From NCBI GenBank assembly GCA_051294375.1, contig CM119264.1, positions 5,811,621 to 5,875,620 on the forward strand: 64,000 nt of DNA. The letters are read 5' to 3'. The DNA is from Paraspadella gotoi (taxonomy: Eukaryota > Chaetognatha). The translations under genes and the position numbers were made by a program. How positions within the stretch are numbered: the stretch's first letter is position 1; each line of letters begins with the position of its first letter. Of the stretch, positions 22,796 through 32,867 are shown in pieces. Under the pieces are notes generated by a model. The model saw nothing but the letters and a program-made list of their open reading frames with translations, was not told where the DNA came from and did no database searches.

Positions 22796-23540
22796 CTGCA
22801 AAGATAAATTGATAAAATTAAAAATTGAATTTGAAATATAGTATCATAAATGGTAAGAACTTATCCTTGACAGAGTTATCTCAGAAATAACATTTAATAA
22901 TACAGTTCCGCACAATATGTAAAAGTGAACCGACAGTACCATTGGGACCCACTGTATTTCGCTAAAGATTTTATGAATTATTATTAGGGGGAGCCTAACT
23001 CAGTAAGGTGGTTAAGAAATTTGAATTAAGCACCTGCTCAAAGGAAAATTTAGACATTTTTAAAAAATTTGAATAGGCAAAAAATTTGAATATTAATATT
23101 AATTTTTAGGAAAGGTTAATATTTTGATCTTAAGTGGGTGAAAAATATGAAAAACTATTTATAATCATCATCATCTTTCTATAATTTTATTATTTTTTTT
23201 TAATTTTGACCAAGAAAACATAAAAAATTTTGTAAGTTGTAAATATATTTTTCATATAACTTTTTATGCTCTATCAGAATCCATAAAAAAAGTTAAGATT
23301 GATTAAAAAAAATTTTTTATCATTATATAGTAATATTGTAATTTTGATAGCAACAATAAAAGCATTAAAATCGCACTTTTTTAAAAGTACATGGTGACAA
23401 TTTTACAAGCGCCGGTAAAAAAACGCTGTCATTTACAAACCAGTGGTTATTTCATTGATTTTATGGTAATTATCTTTTCTTTTTTCGTTGTTTGAGAGAT
23501 TAACAAAGTTTGATTTTATTTTTGCAACGAATTTTATTTT

Positions 23541-23600
23541 ACAAGAGCAGACGTGTTTCGGCTCACAATACGAGCCTTCATCAGCGCATATGAGTTGTGA
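23541..23600 (-). ncRNA. Hammerhead-ribozyme-like motif 2
   Basis: On the minus strand CTGATGA (23584-23578) is followed by A, stem II GGCTC/GAGCC, GAAAC, a two-base loop AC, and GTC (23552-23550). Stem I can pair GCG with TGC next to the core and ACAA with TTGT further out, with an internal loop between. It lies in the left arm of the foldback insertion. Confidence 0.65.
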
Positions 23601-23792
23601 ACTTGATACAAGTTTTTAGTTAAAGAAAGAGAGAAAGAGAAAGAGAGGGTTCTTTCAAAACTTATTCAAACTAGCCACTTCTAAAAATCTGTCCTCACCA
23701 CTGATCACTGTCCTTACTCAATTCTTTGTTGGAAACATTTAACCCTCTCTCTCTCTCTCTCTCTCTTTCTTTAACTAAAAACTTGTATCAAG

Positions 23793-23855
23793 TTCACAAC
23801 TCATATGCGCTGATGAAGGCTCGTATTGTGAGCCGAAACATGTCTGCTCTTGTAA
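23793..23855 (+). ncRNA. Hammerhead-ribozyme-like motif 3
   Basis: On the plus strand CTGATGA (23810-23816) is followed by A, stem II GGCTC/GAGCC, GAAAC, loop AT, and GTC (23842-23844). It is the right-arm mirror of motif 2; the stem III loop differs by one base (AT instead of AC). Confidence 0.65.
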
Positions 23856-24424
23856 AATAAAATTCGTTGCAAAAATAAAATCAAACTTTGTTAATTCATT
23901 GATTTTAAAAATTAGTTGAGTAGAAAATATTAAAATCATTTATGTGTTCATATTTTATATTGATCAGTTAAGATATGCTTTGACAATGAGTGGAGAAAGT
24001 TGGCTTGTAAAATCGGGTTTCATTTTCCAACTCACCTTTTTTAGATTCAATTTTTTTTTCTTACCTTCAGTAAGTTTTCTGAAGAAATTTGAAATAAAAT
24101 AATATTAATACTATTATCTTCTTAAAGCCCTTTCAAATCTAAAGAGAATGACATACTTACAAATACTGTAGTATAAAATTTAACCGGCCCAGCTTTAATT
24201 TAATTAGGATATTCAAAAACAAGACATCTTTCCAAAAATCAATAGCTGGAGGGTAAATTTAGGCTTTTTATCAAATTGTGATTGGCTATCTTAAATCTCT
24301 TTTTTCAGGCTCTTTTATGATACTTATATAAATAATAATGTTTTATGTTATAATAATTTAAACAAGGTCATATATTTTAAAAAAAGATTTAAACTTTATG
24401 GTTCAAATGGAACCGGGACGTTCT

Positions 24425-27400
24425 TCATGGTTCTTCCCCACCAACAAGTGAGACATGATCTGCTCTGCAAACGCGACATCTCCCGAGAGAAAACGAAAGA
24501 GGAAACCTCCTCTTCCCCGCCTTCTCTTCCCCCCTCCCGTACGCTACCTCAGTACGCCGACACCGAGACAAGATCACTCGTAACCAAGCAAACCAAGAGG
24601 GGGAATCCCGCGAAGACTTCCCGTGACATGCCACGCCCACTTGACCGGACGTCGTAGAAGGGGGGATGAGAAACCGCAAAAGAACCAGTCCATGGAGCGA
24701 AACCGGGTCTGGAGAAACTGACGGCCGCGACGAAGCAACGGCCGAAGAGCTGTCGGGCGATCAGTTGGCGTCCTTCGACGTCCTGGAGTCCCGCCCCGCT
24801 TGGGAGGCGGCAAGAAATTGCGATGCCATAGGGACGCGAGCGGGATTACGCGGACTGCACGCCCATGCTTGCGGCTAACAGAACTGGCGCAATAGTGGGC
24901 GCCCCGGAGCGGAGAGAGCGAAGATGGAAGCGAGTGACGTCTGTGGAGCGGTCTCCGAAAAAGAACGACGTGGAGGGCGGAGAACTGGACAGAACTGTCT
25001 TGAGATCGAAGGGCGCAGCGTCGACAACTAAGCGCCCGAGACTCGGAGAGGGCCAAAAATCGCCCGCCAAACCCGACGAGGCGTCTCTAAGGGGCTTGGC
25101 AAGATCGTCAAGGTGGCCTGCGTCCACTGCACCGGGCCCATCCGAGCGAAGGGCCTCACCATGAGGCGGAGAGCGTCAGCGACAGAAAGGACAGCATGAG
25201 CGGACGCTACGGCGTCACTCATGATGCGCTCAAAAGCCTTGAAAGCGCGCGTCGTCTTGGAGAGTCCTTCCGAACGGCGTCGAACTGAGCGGCAAGGCAA
25301 CCTCTTGGAGCAGGAGGACGAAATCCGCCGGCGAAGAGACATCCGACCAGCGCGGAAACGCGTATAGGCGGAAAGAACGTCCCACGACGGTAAAGAACGT
25401 TGTCCTGGCAACTCTGCGCAAAACCCTCACTTGCTGTAGGACCCACTCCGAAGGCTGTATAGAAGCACGACGAGACAAGAAGTTGTTCCAACGCCCGGCA
25501 GCAGAAACGGAGGCGTCGTCGTCGACTTGCGCAGATCGTAAGGCCACGAGAAGGCGATACAGCAAAAGTACGAAACATCAGCGGAACACGAACGCGAGAG
25601 GCCCCAAAGACGCGAAGACTCTCAATTCGGAACGAACGAGCGGATCGAAACCTCCGCTATTATTCGCGCACGAAAACGCTAGAAAGAGCGTTGCTAGGGA
25701 ATCTTGGAAAGCTGCGTCTATACAATCTGACAGGGCAGGTGACTTCGGCCTGACCAGCAGAAGCCCGGAATGGTGATGGGTGGAGGCGGTGGAGGCCGGC
25801 GGCGAGGCGCGGCGGAAGAGCATGAGGCGTAGTCTGAGTTGGAAAACACGCGCCTCAGTCAACCAACGCGACGAGCCACCTGCGACAAACCCGGGGGCCC
25901 GAAAACAAGGTTCTTCCCCCTGAGGCGATAAACTAAGCGCCGTGCAAACGAAGAGGGCCCGAGCTCGCGAGATCTTCCTCCGCAGCGCCGCGCAGGGTGG
26001 GCGTCGAGGGCAAGCGAACAGGCGAGTCAAAGGCTCTTCCTCACGAAGCCACGCACAACCGAGAGTACGAAAAGATGGGGGCGCTGAAGAGAAACTTCAA
26101 AGCAACGCTCGTCGAACGCCAATATCTCGTACTTCTGAATACTCCAAAAAAAGGAACGAAAATATCGCAAAATTATTCAACGCGCTGGCTATAGGAAGCA
26201 CGACGAGACAAGAAGTTGTCCAATCCCCGCAGCAGAAACGAGGCGTCGTCGTCGACTTGCGCAGATGGGGCTCGACGAGGAAGGCGTGACGCAGTCACCC
26301 GCTCGGAGCGTGAAGGCCGATCCCCGCCGAAGAGGCCGCAAAGAACGCGAAGACTCCAAGTCGCTGGCGTACAACGAAGACCGACGAAGAACGGCGAAAT
26401 GGCGAACAGAGGCGTCCAAGAACCATGAAGAAAACGTACATGGAAAAAAAGAGAAATCATTGAAAAATGACAGTCTCAAAAAAAGAACCCCAAAAAACAC
26501 CCACCAAACAAGACAAGCGAGCCTGAGCCGCCCCTACACCACCGGTGGTGCCAGGGGTGGACCGGTGGTGGTTGTTGGTGGGGAAGAACACATGAAGAAT
26601 CCCGGTTCCATTTCGGACATAAATTCTATCATGTAGTTCTTCCACCACAACAAGTGAGCCTGTAACAAGACCAGGCGAAGGCTCGACAAAAAAACAAACA
26701 AAGTCGAGTTAGGTGGGGCACAGGAGGAAAACCCTCTGTACGCCGAAATGTACGCCAAAAAAAGGCGAAAAACAAAAAGAAAAGAAAGAAGAACTCACCG
26801 CCGAAGACTCTCCAATTCGGAACGAGACGAGCGGCCGAAACTCCCTAAATTCGCGACGAACGCTAGAAAGAGCGTTGCTAATTTGGGAAAACTGCCTCCA
26901 TCTGAAGGGGCAATGACTTCGGCCTGACCAGAAAAGCCCGGAATGGCTGATGGTGGACGGCGGTGGAGCGCGCGGCGAAGGCGGCGGCGGAAGAGACATG
27001 AGGGTAGTCGAGTTGAAAACACGCGCCTCAGTCCAAAAAACGGAGAGCACTGGACAAACAAGGGGCCGAAACAAGGTTCTTCCCCCCTGCAGCCGTACAA
27101 GCGCCGTGGGAAACGAGAGGGCCGAGTCGCGGCTCTTCCCTCGCAGCCGCGCAGGGTGCGTCGAGGGCAAGCGAAAGGGCCGAGTCAAGGCTCTTCCCTC
27201 CGAAGCCACGCACAACGAAGACGAAAAAGATGGCGGCCGTGAAGAGAAACTTCAAAGCAACGTGTCGAAGAATATCTGTATTCTGAACTCCAAAAAAAAG
27301 GAACGAAAAATATGCAAAATTATTCAAAAATAATCAAAAATATTTTCGTAAAAGCCGGGAGACTGTGAGCGCAAAAGCGCGAACAGAAGAAGTGATTCTG

Positions 27401-27540
27401 TCTCGTGTCGGCGTACTGAGGTAGCGTACGGGAGGGGAAGAGAAGGCCGGGGAAGAGGAGTTTCCTCTTTCGTTTTTCTCTCGGGAGATGTCGCGTTGCA
27501 GAGCAGATGCTCACTTGTTGTGGGGGAAGAACTACATGAT
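24425..27540. repeat. GC-rich core of E3 with its own inverted ends and an internal duplication
   Basis: The ends are inverted: 24425-24585 (CGACATCTCCCGAGAG, TACGCTACCTCAGTACGCCG) matches 27405-27540. Inside, 25460-26180 and 26190-27330 share ordered blocks (GACGAGACAAGAAGTTGT, GAGGCGTCGTCGTCGACTTG, GCTAGAAAGAGCGTTGCTA, AAACACGCGCCTCAGTC), with many small indels. Composition is far more GC-rich than the surrounding DNA. Many short frames exist on both strands but none has a recognisable domain. Confidence 0.6.
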
Positions 27541-28321
27541 AGAATTTTAAGTAATTAACTTTTGACTCTCTTAATTAAATCAAGGCTTGGCAGCTTAATT
27601 TTTATATTAGAGCTTTCATAAGTATATCATTCTCTTCATTTTTTAAGGGCTTTCTGAGGATATTAATATTGTTAATATCTTAATAAATACTTTGTTTAAA
27701 AAAGACCTAAAAGTTGAAAAAAAAAAGAATTTAAAAATAGTGAGTTGGAAAATGAAACCCGATTTTACAAGCCAACTTTCTCCACTCATTGTCAAGGCAT
27801 ATCTTAACTGATCAATATAAAATTTGAACACATAAATGACTTTAATATTTTCTACTCAACTAATTTTTAAAATCAATGAAATAACCACTGGTTTGCAAAT
27901 GACAGCGTTTTTTTGTTGGACATAAACTCTCGTCGTGGTCCATCGTTCTTATTCGCCTTTTGTAAAACTGTTTAAAAATATAAACAATCAATATTTGTTT
28001 ACAAACAATACAGTTCATTGTTATTTCATTGCTCTGATTAATCATGATTCTATTTTATACAGATCGCATTAATGTTAGTTGGCCATCGTCGGGGTTTAGA
28101 GTTTATTATTACAGTTTTATGTTATTTGAATAGTGGCTAAACCGAGCTGACCTGAGAGGTCATTGTTGTTACTATCGTTAACCGATGCTTGCCTTTTGCA
28201 TACCTCCAGTTCTTGATCTCTAAAGACTAATTAAATCCTACGATATAGATACTCTCAGAAGGGTGAGCAACTGACGGAAAACCCCGCTCATCATTTTTAC
28301 CGGCGCTTGTAAAATTGTCAC

Positions 28322-28786
28322 TATGTAGAAAGTAGACTTCAAGACTAAAGTTTTGAACCCCCGCCCCTACTGAATTTAATTTCATAGTAGATTTATACTA
28401 TTATTAAGATACAAATTAGTAATTCCTTTTTCGAATATGAGGGTGGCTTATCTTTCGATAACCGACAATATGAACCTATTACATTACTACTATTAATAAA
28501 AACGAATTTTATAAATAAAAAAAAAAAGTCACCTGACAATTGACGCTTTTTATCAAGCTGCAGCGCATTTTTTTATAGTCAAATTTTTCATTATCACAGT
28601 CCTTGAGCGGCCAATTCGAAAAAGGTCGACGATACCTTTGAATCTGAGAGAAATATTTAACAAGTTGATTTATATTTAATATCTGTAACCAAGTTCAATA
28701 CTAGGTAAGATAATATTGATATAAAACTCTATTAACATAAATACAGAAAAGCAGGAAAAAATCAATAGCAAAAGTAACCATTACGT
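28322..28786. other. Intergenic, AT-rich
   Basis: Presumed 3' flank of the large zinc-finger gene. I see no further feature. Confidence 0.4.
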
Positions 28787-31700
28787 TTAAATCAGATTAT
28801 CGATCGAAAAGCATTCAGGGTTTTCGGATTGTCTCCGTTCAGTTGCTTCATTAAAACTTTGATCGCAAAACTCTTTGGCAGATGATAATAACCTCTTCAT
28901 CGTAGTGGTCCATTTCAAGTTTGTCGGAGATGAGTTTATTTTGGGTCTTTTACTCGTCTGAACATTATCATCCGCGTTTTTTCTTTTAAGTGATTCTTGT
29001 CGCAGTTTTACATCCAAATCGACATCGCAAGGCAGTATTTTTTTTTTCAACTCCATCTCATTGGGGAATTTTTCACTAGTATTTTGTTTGGCTGCTATTA
29101 AAGTAGCTTCCGCTAATGTTTTTAATCCATATTCTTCTGATTTTGTAGAAGTAGAAGAAAAATTGTCATCGTTAACCACAAACGATTTACTTGCAGTTAA
29201 CTCCTTAGTTTTCCCAAAAGAGTTTTCTGAGGTTACTCGCGGAGTTTGTTTCATCATTTCGTCGTTTGAGCGACATTCTTTGCTTTTGTTGCCGATTGGA
29301 TTTTCTTTTTTTTTTTCATTAACTGAAGTTGAATGAAGTTTAGGTTCATTTAAATATTTGTCATCTCGAGAAACAAAATCAGTTCTGAGCTTATTTTCTT
29401 GCCTATTATTTCTTTTTAAATGAAAGGTTTCACAAAAACTTTCGGTTTTATGAATCAAAAATTCAACAGTTTTTTGTATTTCATCGTCAACTTTTTCAGA
29501 TATATCATTATTTCCTTCTTCAATCTTAATTGATGAAACACCTACGTCATGTGAAAAAGATAGCTGTTCACTCACACCATAAAGAAGACTACTATAAAGT
29601 TTTGGCATTTCTTCAGCATCTTTCAATTCCCTTTTTATATTCGAGACCTTATCAACTCTAGAAGATAAATCTTTAATAAAATTAGTTTTAGATTTTTTTT
29701 CGTAAGTTCGAATATTTTTTTTTGGCGAACTGCCAACAACATATGATATTTCATGATGATCAGAAACTCTTGACAATGATTTAGGTTCAAGTATTGTCTC
29801 TGTAGAATTGATAGAGCTATGAATGGCAATTGAAGAAAAATCTAACATCTCTTCTGAATTTATTTGCATTTTCTTACTACCGTAAGTCTTTAAAAGTCTG
29901 TTCGTGACATAAGGCTGTTCCTTTTCTATTTCTTTTTCTTCAGTATTACGGTCACTTGAATGACCTTTAGAAGGCGTTTCCACTGAAGTAGTATTAATTG
30001 AGGTAGTTTTGACTGAAGACGTCACATGCGGAATATCCGATAATTTGTTATTTACGAAGTTAATATCAAAATTTAGGGAACTATCAGCAACAATAGACAT
30101 TAATGGTGTATTAGGCGGTAAACATTCTTTCTTGTGTAGATCTAATTCCATTAAACTGGAAAACGGTAATTTGCATACATCACAAACTAGGCAGGAGACC
30201 GAATGCTTTAATAAATCTTCTTCTATCGAATACTTTTGTCCACATTTTTCACAGAAATCTGCCAAACTTTCATCAATAATTAATTCTTCATTAGGTTGAA
30301 AATCTATCTCGGTAGAAGTAGTTATTTCCTGCATTTCGGTACATGGACAAACCGGCAAATGGTTTAGCAAACTATTTTGATCCTGAAAAATTGAATGGCA
30401 AGAAGAGCATTCAAATTTTGAACAGATTAATAAATGTTTATTTAGATCTCCTATTTCTCGAAACAGCATCCCACATTGTTTACATTGATTTGCTTCATTA
30501 ACCGGAAGAGTCAATTGTGAAAGGTTCATCTGAACAAGTTTGCCATTAACTAGTGCAAGAACTGTTCCTTGATTGGTTTGATCAACAGTGCTACTATGAC
30601 TTGCTAATTTATGCTGTTCCAAAGCTTCTGAATTAGTAAAAACTAGGTTGCACAAACTACAACCTAAACAATGAGAAGAATGCTTTGACAACCCATACTT
30701 TCCATAACATTTTTGACCACATTGTTTACATACGACCATTTGATTTTTGACAGGTAGCTGGCTCTGCTGTAAATTTTCCAATACTGCATCAGCCTTTTTA
30801 ATATTTATATTGACATTGGAGCATTTTATAAGATGATCCTCCCTTGACTCTGAATCATCAAACACTTTGTCGCATCCAAGACATTGCTTCATTTTCGGGC
30901 AAATTGATAAATGACAGTTTAAATCTTGAATACTATCAAATTTTAACCCACACTGTTCACATTGATTTTCAGCCAACACGTCCAAGTTTCCAATGGCTTG
31001 CCGGGGAAATCTCAGGGAAATATCATTTATTTTTTGACAAATTAAAAGATGGTCATTTAACTGTTGTGATTCTTCGTATAGCTTATTGCAAAGGGGGCAA
31101 ATGTAAGATTTTGAAGGAATATAAGTTAATTTATCTTTGTCTCCCGTAGTTGCCTGTTTTCCTCCAATGGAGTGTTCTTTGATCATGTGCATTTGATAAA
31201 AAGGTTTTGAAGAAAATCGGGCAGAACAGATATCACATTTATACTTTAATTTTACGAAGGTGTCAACAACTTGATGTGACTGCTTCAAGTGACTCTGGAG
31301 TACAACATCGTAGCCAAAATCAATTCCACAGGTGGGACACGTATAACTTCGATATTTTATGTGCTCTTTTTCGATGTGCTCCTGGAGATTGCGAAAACTG
31401 GTAAACTGTAATTCACAAGTGGAACATTTTGAATAGTTAGAGTTTGCATGAGCCGCTTTCAAATGAGCTTCAAGACTACGGACACCACCAAAGTCATAGC
31501 CACACAAGTGACATGTAAATTCTTTTATTTTCCTATGAACTGCTCGAATGTGAGACGTTAGGTTTCCTGATTGGCTGAAACATTTTCCACATTCCTCGCA
31601 TTTAAACTGCTTCAAGCCTTGGTGAATAGTTTTAATATGAACTTGTAAATTTCCTGATTCAGCGAAGGTTTTATAGCAGTAATGACAATGGTAAAATTTT

Positions 31701-32284
31701 TCCTTTTGATGAACAGTTTTGACATGCTTTTGCAAAGAATGAAGAAGTTTAAATGACTTACCACACTTTAAACATTTTAAGTCATCTAATTTGTTGTGAA
31801 CTATTTTTTCATGCCTTTTTAAATCCCATGCATGAGCAAAGAATTTATTACATTGATTGCACTGAAAACCAATCGAAATTGTGCCAGTCTCCGATAAAAG
31901 ATTAACTTCCTGCGGTGGCAAAATCTCGTCGCTCAATTCCTCCGTGAAAACTTGTCCAATGGGCAAATTTTCAGTATTTATATCTAACTCAACTTCTACA
32001 GCTGGTTCAGGTACTCGCTGTTGCACAATTGGGGGAAATGAAAGATAAACGTCTTCAAAGTTTATCTTTTTTCTTGAAGAATCGAGTTCAGTGACAGATG
32101 GTATTACATATTCATCAGCAGGAATGTAATATATGGGTTCTGGGCCAAGTACGTCACAACTCTCTTCCAACACTTCTTCGTTTTCGACGGTTTCAACAAT
32201 ATCTGGATGATCGACGACTTCTTCTTCGATGAAATCCAATGATTCATAGTTAGTTTTGCTTTCAATCCACGTTCGGAACTCCAT
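28787..32284 (-). CDS. Multi-zinc-finger protein, 1165 aa, single exon
   Basis: This is one uninterrupted frame from ATG at 32284 (MEFRTWIESKTNYE). The first 140 residues are acidic. About 17 finger-like units follow up to residue about 740. Units 1-8 are classical C2H2 (CNQCNKFFAHAWDLKRHEKIVH, with IVH/TVH/TIH linkers). From unit 9 most end in Cys instead of the last His: CPLCNKLYEESQQLNDHLLIC, CEQCGLKFDSIQDLNCHLSIC, CKQCGMLFREIGDLNKHLLIC. Unit 13 (CSLCNLVF...HKLASH) is C2H2 again. The C-terminal 420 residues are Ser/Lys/Glu-rich and probably disordered. A DNA-binding or RNA-binding nuclear role is likely; I cannot name an orthologue. ADSL ends 584 bp upstream. Confidence 0.9.
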   Translation of the reverse strand: MEFRTWIESKTNYESLDFIEEEVVDHPDIVETVENEEVLEESCDVLGPEPIYYIPADEYVIPSVTELDSSRKKINFEDVYLSFPPIVQQRVPEPAVEVELDINTENLPIGQVFTEELSDEILPPQEVNLLSETGTISIGFQCNQCNKFFAHAWDLKRHEKIVHNKLDDLKCLKCGKSFKLLHSLQKHVKTVHQKEKFYHCHYCYKTFAESGNLQVHIKTIHQGLKQFKCEECGKCFSQSGNLTSHIRAVHRKIKEFTCHLCGYDFGGVRSLEAHLKAAHANSNYSKCSTCELQFTSFRNLQEHIEKEHIKYRSYTCPTCGIDFGYDVVLQSHLKQSHQVVDTFVKLKYKCDICSARFSSKPFYQMHMIKEHSIGGKQATTGDKDKLTYIPSKSYICPLCNKLYEESQQLNDHLLICQKINDISLRFPRQAIGNLDVLAENQCEQCGLKFDSIQDLNCHLSICPKMKQCLGCDKVFDDSESREDHLIKCSNVNINIKKADAVLENLQQSQLPVKNQMVVCKQCGQKCYGKYGLSKHSSHCLGCSLCNLVFTNSEALEQHKLASHSSTVDQTNQGTVLALVNGKLVQMNLSQLTLPVNEANQCKQCGMLFREIGDLNKHLLICSKFECSSCHSIFQDQNSLLNHLPVCPCTEMQEITTSTEIDFQPNEELIIDESLADFCEKCGQKYSIEEDLLKHSVSCLVCDVCKLPFSSLMELDLHKKECLPPNTPLMSIVADSSLNFDINFVNNKLSDIPHVTSSVKTTSINTTSVETPSKGHSSDRNTEEKEIEKEQPYVTNRLLKTYGSKKMQINSEEMLDFSSIAIHSSINSTETILEPKSLSRVSDHHEISYVVGSSPKKNIRTYEKKSKTNFIKDLSSRVDKVSNIKRELKDAEEMPKLYSSLLYGVSEQLSFSHDVGVSSIKIEEGNNDISEKVDDEIQKTVEFLIHKTESFCETFHLKRNNRQENKLRTDFVSRDDKYLNEPKLHSTSVNEKKKENPIGNKSKECRSNDEMMKQTPRVTSENSFGKTKELTASKSFVVNDDNFSSTSTKSEEYGLKTLAEATLIAAKQNTSEKFPNEMELKKKILPCDVDLDVKLRQESLKRKNADDNVQTSKRPKINSSPTNLKWTTTMKRLLSSAKEFCDQSFNEATERRQSENPECFSIDNLI

Positions 32285-32867
32285 GTTGAAATGAATCTAG
32301 TATATTTACCGCATTTCAAATCTATATGGCAAAAATTAAGTTTTTCTTAGTCTTCAACAAACATTTAGTTTTTTCAAAAGAGAGGCCTCGTGTCACAAGT
32401 TTGTTATTCAATACTAAATAAATTAAAAAATTAAAGGCGAAATAGTAACAAACCGTAAGTTTAAGCAATATTAAATTCGGATTTATTATATATTTCTTTT
32501 TCCAAATAGGCAATTACCGAAAGACACTTCAGGGCACAGCCTGTCACAGGTTTGTTTTTGTGTAAATATTTCTTCTTAAGGGGAGGGTCAAAATGGTTTT
32601 AATCGAATTAATAAATTTCGTTACGTTAATCACAGAAGTTTTGTGCTAATCAAATAAGGAAAAAAAAAACACCATGCAGGAAAAAGCAAACTCGGTTCTA
32701 AAGCATATGATAACATTTTTAAAATCAATAACAATCCATAATAGAAAAAGCTTTAAAACACAATTAATTGTTAACTATCACGATGCCGATAACGAACGTT
32801 TATTTAGACATCTTTCCTTAAGTATGATAAAGTCCAAATCATGCATATGAATAAAAGTAAAATTCGG
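32285..32867. other. Intergenic between ADSL and the large zinc-finger gene
   Basis: AT-rich, with no supported gene. This is the longest spacer inside the 28.8-46.5 kb array. Confidence 0.4.

Larger units (their letters stand above)
21699..23393. other. AT-rich repeat stretch upstream of MAT2B
   Basis: No gene is visible. It holds one hammerhead-like motif (22060-22115) and an 89 bp hairpin (22707-22795), both listed separately. Around 22164 a 24 bp block (TATGAAATTGGTACAACCAA) is shared with 16613, so repeat debris is present. The MAT2B promoter should lie close to 21700. Confidence 0.45.
23464..23894. mobile_element. Foldback insertion with two opposed hammerhead motifs
   Basis: Flanking 13 bp direct repeats TTCATTGATTTTA lie at 23451-23463 and 23895-23907. 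The other arm of E3 (about 27870-27895) has one copy of this sequence and no insertion, so it is the empty site. The insert is a long inverted repeat: about 150 bp on each side (TTAACAAAGTTTGATTTTAT through the hammerhead to a purine-rich GAAAGAGAG run), around a spacer of about 100 bp at 23650-23745. It has no reading frame. A variable-length target duplication suggests retroposition rather than cut-and-paste. Confidence 0.8.
23394..28321. mobile_element. Composite TIR element of about 4.9 kb (E3)
   Basis: The left end GTGACAATTTTACAAGCGCC and the right end GGCGCTTGTAAAATTGTCAC are exact inverted repeats. The arms continue inwards: AACGCTGTCATTT and ACCAGTGGTTATTTCATTG on the left match 27870-27917 on the right. 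Further in, 23908-24045 (GAGTGGAGAAAGTTGGCTTG) matches 27745-27850. The left arm carries a 431 bp insertion with two hammerhead motifs; the right arm has its own extra segment at about 27918-28295. The GC-rich centre (24425-27540) has inverted ends of its own. No intact transposase is visible. Confidence 0.75.

Noticed and set aside
24425-27333. Numerous 60-170 codon frames in the GC-rich core
   Set aside because: They occur on both strands equally, share no recognisable domain, and are expected by chance at this GC level.
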